Counted from the stretch's first letter, positions 35,748 to 46,034 are shown. The stretch is DNA of 64,000 nt from Methylobacteriaceae bacterium (GCA_020638135.1 JACKJE010000002.1:62001-126000); one strand, 5' to 3'. The notes: a model not told the origin generated them from the letters alone. Numbers and translations are program-made.

Positions 35748-36956
35748 ATGCCCGACGCTTTCATCTACGACGCCGTGCGCACGCCGCGCGGTCGCGGCAA
35801 GTCGGACGGCTCGCTGCATGAAGTCTCGACGCTGCAGCTCGCGGCCGGCGCCCTGCGCGCGCTGAAGGACCGCAACCAGCTCGACACACATCTGGTCGAC
35901 GACGTGATCCTCGGCTGCGTCGACACCGTCGGCGAATCCGGCTCCGACATCGCGCGCGTGTCCGCGCTGGTCGCGGGCTATGGCGACCATGTGCCAGGCG
36001 TGCAGATCAACCGTTTCTGCGCGTCCGGCCTCGACGCCGTGAACTTTGCGTCCGCGCAGGTCATGTCCGGCCAGCACGACATGGCGATCGGCGGCGGCGT
36101 CGAAAGCATGAGCCGCGTCGGCATGGGCTCGGAAGGCGGCGCCTGGCCGGTCGATCCGTCGGCGGCGATCCCGACCTATTTCATGCCGCAGGGCGTGTCG
36201 GCGGACCTGATCGCCACGAAGTACGGCTTTTCGCGCGACGATGTCGACGCCTATGCGATCGAATCGCAGAAGCGCGCCGCGCAATCCTGGAAGGAAGGCC
36301 GTTTCGCCAGGACCGTCACGCCCGTCCGCGACATCAACGGCGTGACCATCCTCGACCACGACGAGCACATGCGGCCCGACGCCAACATGCAGTCGCTCGC
36401 TTCGCTGAAACCCTCATTCATCATGCATGGCGAACAGGGCGGCTTCAACGCGGTGGCGATCCAGCGCTATCCGGAAGTAGAGACGATCAACCACGTGCAC
36501 CACGCCGGCAATTCCTCCGGCATTGTCGACGGCGCCGCCGCGATCCTGATCGGCTCGGCAGAAGCGGGCAAGAAGTCCGGCCTCAAGCCTCGCGCGAAAA
36601 TCAAGGCGTTCTGCAACATCGGTTCGGAGCCGGCGATCATGCTGACCGGGCCGGTCGACGTGACAAAAAAGCTGCTCGCCAAGACCGGCATGAGCATCAA
36701 GGACATCGACATTTTCGAAGTCAACGAGGCCTTCGCCTCGGTGGTGCTGCGCTTCCTGCAGGCCTTCGATCTCGATCCCGCCAGGGTCAATCCGTGCGGC
36801 GGCGCGATCGCCATGGGCCATCCGCTCGGCGCGACCGGCGCGATGCTGGTCTCGACCGCGCTCGACGAACTCGAGCGCACGGGCAAGCAGACCGCGCTGA
36901 TCACGCTGTGCATCGGCGCCGGCATGGGCACGGCGACGATCATCGAGCGGGTGTGA
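35748..36956 (+). CDS. Acetyl-CoA C-acyltransferase (thiolase)
   Basis: A 402-residue thiolase, intact although its neighbours are broken. It cleaves 3-ketoacyl-CoA with CoA to release acetyl-CoA. The nucleophilic cysteine is C91 in NRFCASGLDAVNFAS. The other active-site segments are VNEAFASVVLRFL, AIAMGHPLGATGA and the C-terminal TLCIGAGMG. A AAGGGAG ribosome site sits nine bases before the ATG. Length and motifs fit the FadA/FadI-type degradative enzyme that partners the downstream FadJ-type protein. Confidence 0.9.
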   Translation: MPDAFIYDAVRTPRGRGKSDGSLHEVSTLQLAAGALRALKDRNQLDTHLVDDVILGCVDTVGESGSDIARVSALVAGYGDHVPGVQINRFCASGLDAVNFASAQVMSGQHDMAIGGGVESMSRVGMGSEGGAWPVDPSAAIPTYFMPQGVSADLIATKYGFSRDDVDAYAIESQKRAAQSWKEGRFARTVTPVRDINGVTILDHDEHMRPDANMQSLASLKPSFIMHGEQGGFNAVAIQRYPEVETINHVHHAGNSSGIVDGAAAILIGSAEAGKKSGLKPRAKIKAFCNIGSEPAIMLTGPVDVTKKLLAKTGMSIKDIDIFEVNEAFASVVLRFLQAFDLDPARVNPCGGAIAMGHPLGATGAMLVSTALDELERTGKQTALITLCIGAGMGTATIIERV

Positions 36957-36967
36957 CGATAACAACC

Positions 36968-37070
36968 CCTCACCCTGAGGAGCGCCCGCAGGGCGCGTCT
37001 CGAAGGGTGGGCCGGGTCACGGCATTTGCCCATCCTTCGAGACGCCGCTGCGCGGCTCCTCAGGATGAGG
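36968..37070. repeat. Intergenic inverted repeat, copy 1
   Basis: A 103 bp element starting CCTCACCCTGAGGAGCGCC and ending GGCTCCTCAGGATGAGG, with inner arms GTCTCGAAGGGTGG and CCATCCTTCGAGAC. It fills most of the spacer between thiolase and the FadJ-type gene. A second copy is at 49542-49647. This family is common in Bradyrhizobiaceae and relatives. Confidence 0.85.
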
Positions 37071-37092
37071 CTCGCGGAACGGGAGCATCTCT

Positions 37093-39300
37093 ATGAACCT
37101 CGTCAATTTCAAACATGACACCGACGCCGACGGCATCCTGACCCTCGTGTGGGACATGCCTGGCAAGCCGATGAACGTGCTCGACCAATCGCTGATGGAC
37201 GAGTTGAACACGATCGTCGATCACGTGATGGCTGACGCCGCAACCAAGGGCGTCGTGCTCACCTCCGGCAAGGACGCCTTCTGCGCGGGCGCCGATCTCA
37301 CCATGATGGAAGGCGCGGGCAAGAAGTTCGCCGCGACGCCGTGAAGGCGCGCGGCGAAGAGGCCGCAATGAAGGAATTCGTCGCGCAGGCCGGCCGCGCT
37401 TCGCAGATATTCCGCAAGATCGAGACCTGCGGCAAGCCGTGGGCGGCGGCGATCAACGGCGTCGCGCTCGGCGGCGGATTCGAGATCGCGCTCGCCTGCC
37501 ACTATCGCGTGATCGCCGACAATGCGAAGGCGCAGGTCGGCCTGCCGGAAGTCAAGGTCGGCTCTTCCCTGGCGCCGGCGGCACGCAGCGCATTCCGCGC
37601 CTGATGGCGACGCCGGACGCGTTGCAGTTCCTGTTCAAGGGCGACTCGTGGAAGCCCGCCAAGGCGAAGCAGATGAACCTCGTGCACGAGGTGGCGCCGG
37701 AAGGTGAAATCGTCGCTCGCGCGAAAGCGTGGATCAAGGGCGGCGGCAAGGCGGTCGCGCCGTGGGACGAGAAGAATTTCAAGATGCCGTCGGGCAAGAT
37801 TTTCTCGCCGATGGGCATGATGATCTGGCCGCCGGCGAACGCGATCTACCGCAAGGAAACCTTCGACAATTATCCGGCGGTGAAGGCGATCCTGAAATGC
37901 GTGTACGAGGGCCTGCAGGTTCCCTTCGACACGGCGCTGAAGATCGAGTCCCGCTATTTCGCGCAGATCATGCGCTCGAAGGAGGCGGCGGCCATGATCC
38001 GCTCGCTGTTCCTGTCGATGGGCGAACTGAACAAGGGCGCGCGGCGGCCGAAGGCCGAGCCGAAGACCTCGCTCAAGAAGATCGGCGTGATCGGCGCGGG
38101 CTTCATGGGCGCGGGCATCGCCTATGTGACGGCGATGGCCGGCGCGGACGTGGTGCTGGTCGATCGCGACCAGGCCGCCGCCGACAAGGGCAAGGCGCAT
38201 TCCGACGCGCTGATCTCGGCGCGCGTCGCCAAGGGCCGCGCGTCCGCCGACCGACAAGGAAGCGCTGCTCGCGCGCATCCACGCGACGGCTGACTACGGC
38301 GACCTCAAGGGATGCGATCTCGTGGTCGAGGCCGTGTTCGAAGATCGCGGCGTGAAGGCGGAAGACCACGAAGAAGGCGCAGGCCGTGCTTGGCCCGGAC
38401 GTGATTTTCGCATCGAACACATCGACGCTGCCGATCACGTCGCTGGCGACGGAAGCGCAGAAGCCGGAGAATTTCATCGGCATCCACTTCTTCTCGCCGG
38501 TCGACAAGATGTTGCTGGTCGAGATCATCATGGGCGCCAAGACGGGCGACAAGGCGCTCGCGACCGCGCTCGACTTCGTGCGTCTGATCAAGAAGACGCC
38601 GATCGTCGTCAACGATACGCGCGGCTTCTACGCCAATCGCTGCGTCGGCCGCTACATCGCCGAAGGCCATCTGATGCTGATGGAAGGCGTGCCGCCGGCG
38701 ATGATCGAGAATGTCGCGCGCATGGCGGGCATGCCGGTCGGGCCGCTGTCGCTCAACGATGAAGTTGCGATCGACCTTTCCTGGCGCGTCGTGCAGGCGA
38801 CCAAGAAGGACCTCGGAGAACAGGCCGTCGATCCGGCGCAGGAGAAGCTGATCAGGACGATGGCGGTCGACCTCGAACGCTGGGGTCGCAAGAACGGCAA
38901 GGGCTTCTACGACTATCCGCAGGGAGGCAAGAAGAAGCTGTGGCCGGGCCTCGCCGATCTCCAGGCGAAGAAGCTCGATCCCGATACGATCGACGTCGAG
39001 GAATTGAAGCAGCGTTTCCTGGCCGTGCAAGCGGTCGAAGCGGCGCGCACGATGACCGAGAACGTCGTCACCGATCCGCGCGAGGCCGATGTCGGCTCGA
39101 TCCTCGGCTTCGGCTTCGCGCCGTTCACCGGCGGGACGATCTCCTACATCGACTTCATGGGACCGAAGAATTTCGTCGAGCTCTGCGACAGGCTGACCGC
39201 CAAATACGGCGACCGCTTCGCGCCGCCGGCGATGCTGCGCGAGATGGCGAAGACTGGCGAGACCTTCTACGCGAAATTCGCGCCGAAGAAGGCGGCGTGA
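37093..39300 (+). pseudogene. 3-hydroxyacyl-CoA dehydrogenase/enoyl-CoA hydratase (FadJ-type), frameshifted
   Basis: The sequence encodes a bifunctional beta-oxidation enzyme of about 735 residues. The N-terminal crotonase domain has DAFCAGADLTMMEG and VALGGGFEIALACHYRVIAD. The dehydrogenase domain has the NAD motif IGVIGAGFMGAGIAYV, then NDTRGFYANRCVGRY and the C-terminal GFAPFTGGTISYID. Four small indels break the frame, near 37335, 37568, 38245 and 38365. The part after 38386 is intact. Hydration and oxidation by this protein would feed the upstream thiolase. The expected residues are all present once the frames are joined. Confidence 0.82.
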
Positions 39301-39371
39301 GGCCGGAACAGAAATTGGCGAAAGAACGCGAGGCCCTCGAGGCGTGCGGCGTTTTCATTTGAGGATTTCAC

Positions 39372-39920
39372 GTGAACCTCTGGCTGCGTCTCATCTGTTC
39401 CTCCTCGCCCTGCCCTTCCGGCCGAAACTCGCGCTGCCGGATTGCGTCGGCGCGCGCGTATCGCGTGCTGCCGAGCGATCTCGACATCAACATGCACATG
39501 ACCAACAGCCGCTATCCGGCTTCGCCGACATGGCGCAGCTCGATCTCTTCATCCGCACGGGCATGCTGCGCGCGGCGATCGCGCGCGCGGCTGGCGGCCG
39601 ATGCTGCTGCTTCGAAAATCCGCTTCCGGCGCGAGCTGAAGGCGTTCCGCAATTTCCGCGTCGAGACGCGCATCCGCTGGTGGAACGAAACAAACGGCAT
39701 CTTCGAACATCGCTTCATCACACGTGGGCGCGACGGATCGGACATCGTCGCCGCCGTCATGCTCGCCAAGGGCTGCTTCTATGCGCCGAAGGAAAAGCGC
39801 TTCGTCGCCTTCGCGGAACTGCTGGCTGCGCTCGGCCTGCCGGCGATCGACCCGCCGGAGCCGACGTCGGAGATTGTCGCCTTCATGCAGGCAGAGGAAG
39901 AATTGCGGCTGGCGACCTGA
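39372..39920 (+). pseudogene. Acyl-CoA thioesterase family protein, frameshifted in the N-terminal half
   Basis: A hot-dog fold thioesterase of about 182 residues with a GTG start (MNLWLRLI). Joining frames gives FLLALPFRPKLALPDCV, YRVLPSDLDINMHMTNSRYP, FADMAQLDLFIRTGMLRAAI and then the intact part KIRFRRELKAFRNFRVETRI. The DINMHMTNSRY block matches the 4-hydroxybenzoyl-CoA-thioesterase-like/THEM6 group. At least four one- or two-base indels occur between 39390 and 39610. It closes the beta-oxidation gene set and may release free acids or recycle CoA. Confidence 0.7.
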
Positions 39921-39963
39921 CGCGCGGCTTCGCCTCCGGTAGTCTCCGCTTACGGAGGACATC

Positions 39964-40584
39964 ATGAGCCGCACGATCGCCTATTACTTCACCCTCGTTT
40001 CGCCCTGGGCCTATATCGGCCACGACCTGATCACGACTACCGCGCGAAAGCACGATGCGGCGCTCGATTACCGGCCGGTCAATCTCGGCGAGGTCTTTCC
40101 CAATTCCGGCGGCCTGCCGCTCGCCAAGCGCCATCCGCTGCGCGTCGCCTATCGCACGGTCGAACTCAAGCGCTGGCGCGAAAAACGCGGGCTGGATTTC
40201 GTACTGAAGCCCAGGGGCTGGCCGTTCGATCCGACGCTCGCCGATTGCGTCGCTGTCGCCATGCTGGCGCGCGGCGAGGATCCCAATGTCTATCTCGCCA
40301 ACGCGTTTCGCGCGGTGTTCGAAAAGGAACTCAATCTCGGCGAGGCCGCGAATGTCGCGTCCGTCCTGAACGATGCGGGGCACGATGCCGACGTGCTGAT
40401 CGCCGATGCGCAGTCGCAACCGATCCGCGAAGCCTATGCCGCCAACAACAAGGCGGCGCTGGATGTCGGAGTGTTCGGTTCGCCATCCTATGTGCTCGAC
40501 GGCGAGGTGTTCTGGGGGCAGGACCGGATCGAACTGCTCGACGACGCCCTGACAAGCGGACGCAAACCTTATCTGGCGGATTGA
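39964..40584 (+). CDS. 2-hydroxychromene-2-carboxylate isomerase (DsbA/GST-kappa family)
   Basis: A 206-residue thioredoxin-fold protein. The N-terminal IAYYFTLVSPWAYIGHD has the kappa-class pattern with a serine-proline site instead of CxxC. FGSPSYVLDGEVFWGQDRIE is the characteristic C-terminal segment. Family members isomerise 2-hydroxychromene-2-carboxylate in naphthalene breakdown or act on glutathione conjugates. There are no naphthalene genes here, so the real substrate is open. A GGAGGACATC ribosome site precedes the ATG. It converges on the histidine kinase gene. Confidence 0.82.
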   Translation: MSRTIAYYFTLVSPWAYIGHDLITTTARKHDAALDYRPVNLGEVFPNSGGLPLAKRHPLRVAYRTVELKRWREKRGLDFVLKPRGWPFDPTLADCVAVAMLARGEDPNVYLANAFRAVFEKELNLGEAANVASVLNDAGHDADVLIADAQSQPIREAYAANNKAALDVGVFGSPSYVLDGEVFWGQDRIELLDDALTSGRKPYLAD

Positions 40585-43500
40585 TCACTCCGCCGCGCTG
40601 CGGGTCACGCGCCATTGCGCGAGCAGCGCGCGCAGCGCGGCGGGTTTGAGCGGCTTGGCGAGCACGCGAATGTCGCGCGCCGCGGCTTCCGTGCGCAATT
40701 CCTCGGTGCGGTCGGCCGTCACGAGAACAGCCGGCAGTTCGGCGTCGAAATGCGCGCGCAGCGCGGCGATGACGTCGACGCCATTGTCGCCGTCGAGATG
40801 ATAGTCGACCACCACCGCATCGGGGCGCAGGGTCCTGCTCGCGAGCGCGGCAATCGCTTCGTCGCGTGTGGCGGCGGTCACGACCGCACAGCCCCAGCCC
40901 TCGAGCAGCGTGCGCATGCCGTCGAGAATGCGCGGCTCGTTGTCGATGGCGCAGATCGTGAGACCGGCGAGCGTGGAGGGCGAAGGCGCCGATTCGCGGG
41001 CGACCGGCTCCGGCTCGCTCCAGGTCGCCGGCGACAGCGGGATGTCGACGAAGAAGACGGAGCCCGCGCCGACGCGCGAGCGCAGGCCGAGGTCGGCCTC
41101 CAGCACGCGCGCGAGCCGTTCGACGATCGACAGGCCGAGACCGAGGCCGGGCGCCGAACGCTGCGCGGGCTCGAGGCGCGCGAATTCGCGGAACACGTCG
41201 GCGCGGCTTTCGTCGGGAATGCCAAGGCCGGTGTCCCAGACTTCGATGCGCAGGCGCCCGTCCGGGCGCCGCCGCGCGCCGACGAGGACGCGACCCTGCG
41301 GCGTGTATTTGATCGCGTTGGAGATGAAATTCTGCAGAAGCCGGCGCAGGAGCCGGCGATCGGAACGCACCGACAGGCTCGAATGAACGAAATCGAGATC
41401 GAGCGATTTCGCCTTGGCGAGCGGCGCGAATTCGATGGCGAGCTGGCGAAACACGTCTTCGAGCCTTAGCGCGCCCATCTCCGCCGTCATCGCGCCGGCG
41501 TCGAGACGCGAAATGTCGAGCAGCGCCGTCAATATTTCTTCGACCGCCTCCAGGGAGGCGTCGACATTGTCGGCGAGTTTCACGGTGTGGCCGGCGTCCT
41601 GCGTCTCACGGGCCCGCATATGTTCCGACAGCGAGGTCGCATAGAGGCGCGCGGCGTTGAGCGGCTGCAGGATGTCGTGGCTGGCGGCCGCCAGAAAGCG
41701 CGTCTTCGACAGGTTGGCGGCGTCGGCCGTCGCCTTGGCGGCGGCAAGTTCGCCATTCAGGCGCTCCAGCTCGTTGGTGCGGTCGCGAACGCGTTGCTCC
41801 AGCGACTCGTTGGTCGCGGCCAGGGCTTCCTCGGCATCGACCTGGGCCGTCACGTCCGTATAGGTCGTCACGACGCCGCCGTCCGGCATGGCGGCGGACC
41901 GGATTTCGATGACGCGGCCGGACGGGTGCAGCCGCAGGCGCACGGGACGCCGCTCGTTGAGCAGAAGATCGACGCGGGTCGCGACGATCTCCTCCCCGAC
42001 TCCCTGGCCGTAGAGACCGCGCTGCGCATTGTAGCGGACGAGTTCGTCGATGCCGATCCCGACGCGCAGCGCGTCGCCCGGCAGATCGAAAAGATCGCGG
42101 AATTCGCGGTTCCAGCAAATCAGCCGGTGCTCGCGGTCGAAGACCGTGATGCCCTGGCGCGCAAAGTCGAGCGCATATTGCAGGAGATCGCGATTGTACT
42201 GGATCGCGGCCGAGGCTTCGTCGACAAGGCGCAGCGCCGCCTTGTGCGACACGTTGCGCCGGCGCAGCACGAGCGACAGAACAAGGCGCGAGGAGGCGGC
42301 GCCGATCGCCGACGCCAGCAGGCGCTCGGCGAAGCGCAGCAGGTGCACGTCGGCTTCGGCGCTGCGCTCGCGCGTCTGGCCGCGCGAGGCGAAGAAGGAA
42401 TCGAAGGATTCGCGGGCGCGCGCCAGGCCGAGATAACGCGCAACCGTCGCCTCGAGTTCGCCGGCGGTCACGCTCGATCGCCACAGGCGGAAGGGGCCGG
42501 GCGTCGGCAATTCCGTGGCGCGCGTGAAATTCGCGGCCTGAAGGCGTTCGATGCGCGAGGGTTGACGGATCAGCGACACGACGACGAACGTCAGGAGATT
42601 GAGCGTCAACGAGGCGATCGAGCCATTGACGATCTTCGACAGGCCGATGCCGAACAGAGCCGTCGGCTTGAGCGCCGTAATCCCGAACAGGCCGTCGTGC
42701 ACGATCTCGCCGACCACGACGGACGACAGATCGAGCGAGGGCAGGAAGAGCGTGTAGGCCCAGACGAGCACGCCGACGATCATGCCCGCCATCGCGCCCA
42801 CGCCAGAGCCGCCGCGCCAGAACAGACCGCCGAAGAAGGCCGGCGCGATCTGCGCAATGCAGGCAAAGGAGATGAGGCCGATCGACACGAGCGCGGCGTC
42901 GCTGGAGAAGCGCAGGTAGATGTACCCGAGCGCGAGAATGCCGAGGATCGCCAGGCGACGCACGACGAGAATGCGCGAACCGATGTCGCCCGGCCCCGAA
43001 GCCGGCAGCGAGCGCGGGCGGCGCAGCACCAGCGGCAGGATCAGGTCGTTGGAGATCATGATCGACAGCGCGACGCATTCCACGATGATCATGGCCATGC
43101 TGGCCGAAATGCCGCCGAGCATGGCGAGCACGGCCAGCATGTGCCGCCCGGCCTGCAGCGGCAGGGCGAGCACTGTCATGTCGCGATCGATCACGCCGTC
43201 CGGGAAGATCAGCAGGCCCGCGATCGCCAGCGGCACGACGAACAGGTTGATGGCGACGAGGTAGAGCGGAAAGAGCCAGGCGGTCGCCTTGACGTCGCGC
43301 TCGTCGTGGTTCTCGACGACGGCGACGTGAAACTGGCGCGGCAACAGCAGGATGGCGATCGCCGACAGGCCGGTCATGACGATCATGGTCGTCCAGTCGA
43401 CCGGCGCCTCGAAAATTGTCGCCACGCGCGGTTCCGCCGCCGCACGGGTCCACAGATCGCCGAGCCCGCCGAACACGCCCCAGGTAACGGCGACGCCGAC

Positions 43501-44130
43501 CGCCAGAAAGGCGATCAGCTTGACCAGCGACTCGGTGGCGACCGCCAGCATCAGGCCGTCCTGGTGCTCTGTCGCGTCGACACGCCGCGTACCGAAGGCC
43601 ATGGCGAAGCCCGCCAGTACGAGCGGCACGAGAATGTTGGACTGGAAGGAGTCGGAATGCGAGACGACCTTCTCCGCCTCGATCGAACCGAGCACCATGT
43701 GCAGCGTGGCGGCGACCGCCTTCAGTTGAAGGGCGATGTAGGGGACCGTGCCGACGACGCAGATCAGCGTGACGCAGATCGCCACGCTCTCGGCCTTGCC
43801 ATAGCGCGCGGACACGAAATCGGCGACCGACGTGATGTTGTGGTTCTTGGCGAGCAGGACGATGCGGCTGAGCAGCCCGCGTCCGAAGACGATGACGAGA
43901 AGCGGCCCGACATAGATCGGCAGGAATTGCAGGCCCGACCTGGTGGCGAGGCCGACCGAACCGAAGAAGGTCCAGGACGTGCAATAGACCGCGAAACAGA
44001 GCGAATAGACCAGCGCCTGCGCCGGCCCGCGCACGAAGCGCTTGCCGATCGTGTCGCCGTAATGGGCGACCGCGAAGAGCGCGCAGATATAGGCGAGCGT
44101 CGCCAGAACTGCCGCCCAGCCTGCGATCAT
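40585..44130 (-). CDS. Sodium/solute symporter-like hybrid sensor histidine kinase
   Basis: An 1181-residue hybrid kinase. Residues 1 to about 520 form a 12-13 helix SSS-family symporter-like domain, as in CbrA/CrbS sensors. A PAS domain follows (LDFARQGITVFDREHRLICW and onward). The H-box is at H818 (AASHDILQPLNAARL), the N-box at N934 (NFISNAIKY), and the G-boxes are WDTGLGIPDE and GLGLGLSIV. A C-terminal receiver has D1109 (VVVDYHLDGDNG) and K1159. It probably senses transport or presence of a small carboxylate and signals through its receiver and an unlinked partner. No response regulator gene is adjacent. It is divergent from mscL. Confidence 0.88.
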   Translation of the reverse strand: MIAGWAAVLATLAYICALFAVAHYGDTIGKRFVRGPAQALVYSLCFAVYCTSWTFFGSVGLATRSGLQFLPIYVGPLLVIVFGRGLLSRIVLLAKNHNITSVADFVSARYGKAESVAICVTLICVVGTVPYIALQLKAVAATLHMVLGSIEAEKVVSHSDSFQSNILVPLVLAGFAMAFGTRRVDATEHQDGLMLAVATESLVKLIAFLAVGVAVTWGVFGGLGDLWTRAAAEPRVATIFEAPVDWTTMIVMTGLSAIAILLLPRQFHVAVVENHDERDVKATAWLFPLYLVAINLFVVPLAIAGLLIFPDGVIDRDMTVLALPLQAGRHMLAVLAMLGGISASMAMIIVECVALSIMISNDLILPLVLRRPRSLPASGPGDIGSRILVVRRLAILGILALGYIYLRFSSDAALVSIGLISFACIAQIAPAFFGGLFWRGGSGVGAMAGMIVGVLVWAYTLFLPSLDLSSVVVGEIVHDGLFGITALKPTALFGIGLSKIVNGSIASLTLNLLTFVVVSLIRQPSRIERLQAANFTRATELPTPGPFRLWRSSVTAGELEATVARYLGLARARESFDSFFASRGQTRERSAEADVHLLRFAERLLASAIGAASSRLVLSLVLRRRNVSHKAALRLVDEASAAIQYNRDLLQYALDFARQGITVFDREHRLICWNREFRDLFDLPGDALRVGIGIDELVRYNAQRGLYGQGVGEEIVATRVDLLLNERRPVRLRLHPSGRVIEIRSAAMPDGGVVTTYTDVTAQVDAEEALAATNESLEQRVRDRTNELERLNGELAAAKATADAANLSKTRFLAAASHDILQPLNAARLYATSLSEHMRARETQDAGHTVKLADNVDASLEAVEEILTALLDISRLDAGAMTAEMGALRLEDVFRQLAIEFAPLAKAKSLDLDFVHSSLSVRSDRRLLRRLLQNFISNAIKYTPQGRVLVGARRRPDGRLRIEVWDTGLGIPDESRADVFREFARLEPAQRSAPGLGLGLSIVERLARVLEADLGLRSRVGAGSVFFVDIPLSPATWSEPEPVARESAPSPSTLAGLTICAIDNEPRILDGMRTLLEGWGCAVVTAATRDEAIAALASRTLRPDAVVVDYHLDGDNGVDVIAALRAHFDAELPAVLVTADRTEELRTEAAARDIRVLAKPLKPAALRALLAQWRVTRSAAE

Positions 44131-44263
44131 GCGCTGCTTCCTCCTCGTCGCCCGACGCGGGCGCCTGCCGCCACGCTACTGTCCGCTCCGGCGGAATCAA
44201 GCTAACCTCGCCGTCTGGGGGAGGTTGCGAGCACGCCGCGGCCGAAGTTTTGGAGGATAATCC

Positions 44264-44683
44264 ATGTTTCAGGATTTCAAGAATTTCGCGATGAAGGGCA
44301 ATGTCGTCGACCTTGCCGTCGGCGTCATCATCGGCGCGGCCTTCTCGAAAATCATCGACTCCCTGGTCAACGACGTGATTATGCCCGTCATCGGCGCGAT
44401 TACCGGCGGCCTCGATTTCTCGAACTACTATGTGCCGTTGAGCGCGGCGATCCAGGGCCATCCCGCCTATGCCGACGCCAAGAAGGCCGGCGCCGTGCTC
44501 GGCTACGGCAGCTTCATCACCGCAGTCATCAACTTCCTGATCATCGCCTTCGTCCTGTTTCTGGCCATCAAGCAGATCGAGCGCCTGAAAAAGCCCGAGG
44601 CAGCCGCGCCGGAAGCGCCCGCCGCGCCGCCGCGCTCGGAAGTCCTGCTCGAGGAAATCCGCGACGCGCTCGTCAAGAAGTAA
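44264..44683 (+). CDS. mscL: Large-conductance mechanosensitive channel
   Basis: A 139-residue MscL subunit. It forms a pentameric inner-membrane channel that opens under membrane tension to release solutes on osmotic downshock. The N-terminal helix and first membrane segment are classic (FKNFAMKGNVVDLAVGVIIG). The second membrane helix is FITAVINFLIIAFVLFLAIK, followed by the Pro/Ala linker and C-terminal bundle helix (EVLLEEIRDALVKK). A GGAGGATAATCC ribosome site lies upstream. The length is normal. Confidence 0.96.
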   Translation: MFQDFKNFAMKGNVVDLAVGVIIGAAFSKIIDSLVNDVIMPVIGAITGGLDFSNYYVPLSAAIQGHPAYADAKKAGAVLGYGSFITAVINFLIIAFVLFLAIKQIERLKKPEAAAPEAPAAPPRSEVLLEEIRDALVKK

Positions 44684-44810
44684 GCGTGCTTTCGACGCAC
44701 GCCTCCCGCGCCGAATGCGCGGGGCTCGAGCGGTTGGCGCCGCTGGCGCGATCCTCTAAGCGCAGGGTCGCGGCGGCGCCCCGCCCGCCAGTCCAGCGCA
44801 AGGCCGCCTC

Positions 44811-46034
44811 GTGAACCAACCCGCCTTCGACCCGCAAGCCCGCTTTCTCGATGCGGCGCGGCCGGAAGCCATCGCGGCCCCGGCGAGCGGCATCGTCGAG
44901 GTCTTCAACTACGGCATGGGCCGGCAGGGGCTGATGCCGCTATGGGTCGGCGAAGGCGACCTGCCGACGGCCGACAATATCGCGCAGGCCGCGCACCGCT
45001 CGCTTGCGGCGGGCGAAACCTTCTATGTCGCCCAGCGCGGCCATCCCGATTTCCGCGAAGCCGTCGCGCGCATGATGGCGCGGGTTTACGGAACGCCGTT
45101 CGCCGATGGCAAAGGCGTATTCGCGCCGGAGCGGTTCTTCGCGACGGTCGGCGGCATGCATGCGCTGCAGCTCGCCATCCGCATCGCCGCGGGCGCCGGC
45201 GACGAGGCGATCGTGCTGACGCCCGCCTGGCCAAATTTTTCCGGCGCTCTGACGATTTCCGGCGCGAAGACGGTCGAGGTTCCCCTCGCCTTCGCACAGG
45301 AATCCCGGGGCTGGCGGTGGCGGCTCGATTTCGACCGGCTGAGGGACGCCGTGACCGCCCGGACGCGGGCGATCGTCGTCAATACGCCCTCCAATCCGAC
45401 CGGCTGGACCGCCACGCTCGAGGAATTGCGCGCCATCCTGTCGCTGGCGCGCGCGCACGGCCTGTGGATCGTCGCCGACGAGATCTACGGGCGCTTCTAT
45501 TACGCCGGCGATCGCGCGCCGTCCTTCCACGACGTGATGGCGGAGGACGACCGCATCCTGTTCGCCAATACGCTCTCAAAGAACTGGGCGATGACCGGCT
45601 GGCGCTCGGGCTGGCTGGAGGCGCCGCCGGCGCTCGGCCAGACGATCGAGAACATGATCCAGTATTCGACCTCGGGCGTGCCGCTGTTCGTGCAACGCGG
45701 CGCGATCGAGGCCTTCGACAATGGCGAGGATTTCGTCGCCCTACAGCGGGCGCGCGCCGAGGCGGGCCGCGCTGCGCTCTGCGATACGCTGGGCGGGCTC
45801 GATCGGCTGCGCTTCGCCGCGCCCGAGGGCAGTTTCTACATGTTCCTGTCGGTGGTCGGCGAAGACGACACCCGCAAGCTCGCCTTCCGGCTGGTCGACG
45901 AAGCCGGCGTCGGCCTCGCGCCGGGCAAGGCTTTCGGCGCGGGCGGCGAGGCCTTCCTGCGGCTCTGTTTCGCGCGCGACCCGAACGACATTGCGGAAGC
46001 CGCCCGGCGCATCGCCGCCTGGGTGAAATCGTGA
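44811..46034 (+). CDS. PLP-dependent aminotransferase, class I/II
   Basis: A 407-residue fold-type I aminotransferase with a GTG start. The PLP lysine is in NTLSKNWAMTGWRSGW, the cofactor aspartate is in VADEIYGRFYY, and VNTPSNPTGW and the final FLRLCFARD arginine complete the AspC-like set. The substrate cannot be told from the sequence. Its stop overlaps the GTG start of the AbrB-family membrane protein (GTGA), so they are translated together, which is an uncommon pairing. The 127 bp before the start holds only a small GCGTGC/GCACGC hairpin. Confidence 0.88.
   Translation: MNQPAFDPQARFLDAARPEAIAAPASGIVEVFNYGMGRQGLMPLWVGEGDLPTADNIAQAAHRSLAAGETFYVAQRGHPDFREAVARMMARVYGTPFADGKGVFAPERFFATVGGMHALQLAIRIAAGAGDEAIVLTPAWPNFSGALTISGAKTVEVPLAFAQESRGWRWRLDFDRLRDAVTARTRAIVVNTPSNPTGWTATLEELRAILSLARAHGLWIVADEIYGRFYYAGDRAPSFHDVMAEDDRILFANTLSKNWAMTGWRSGWLEAPPALGQTIENMIQYSTSGVPLFVQRGAIEAFDNGEDFVALQRARAEAGRAALCDTLGGLDRLRFAAPEGSFYMFLSVVGEDDTRKLAFRLVDEAGVGLAPGKAFGAGGEAFLRLCFARDPNDIAEAARRIAAWVKS

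Noticed and set aside
39390..39610. Programmed frameshifting as the cause of broken beta-oxidation genes
   Set aside because: The breaks are many, go in both directions and lack slippery heptamers or following pseudoknots, so repeated small indels are the simpler explanation.
41587..44205. An 872-codon plus-strand open frame opposite the hybrid kinase
   Set aside because: It is rich in Arg/Gln/His/Asp with no domains; the minus strand carries clear symporter, kinase and receiver motifs.
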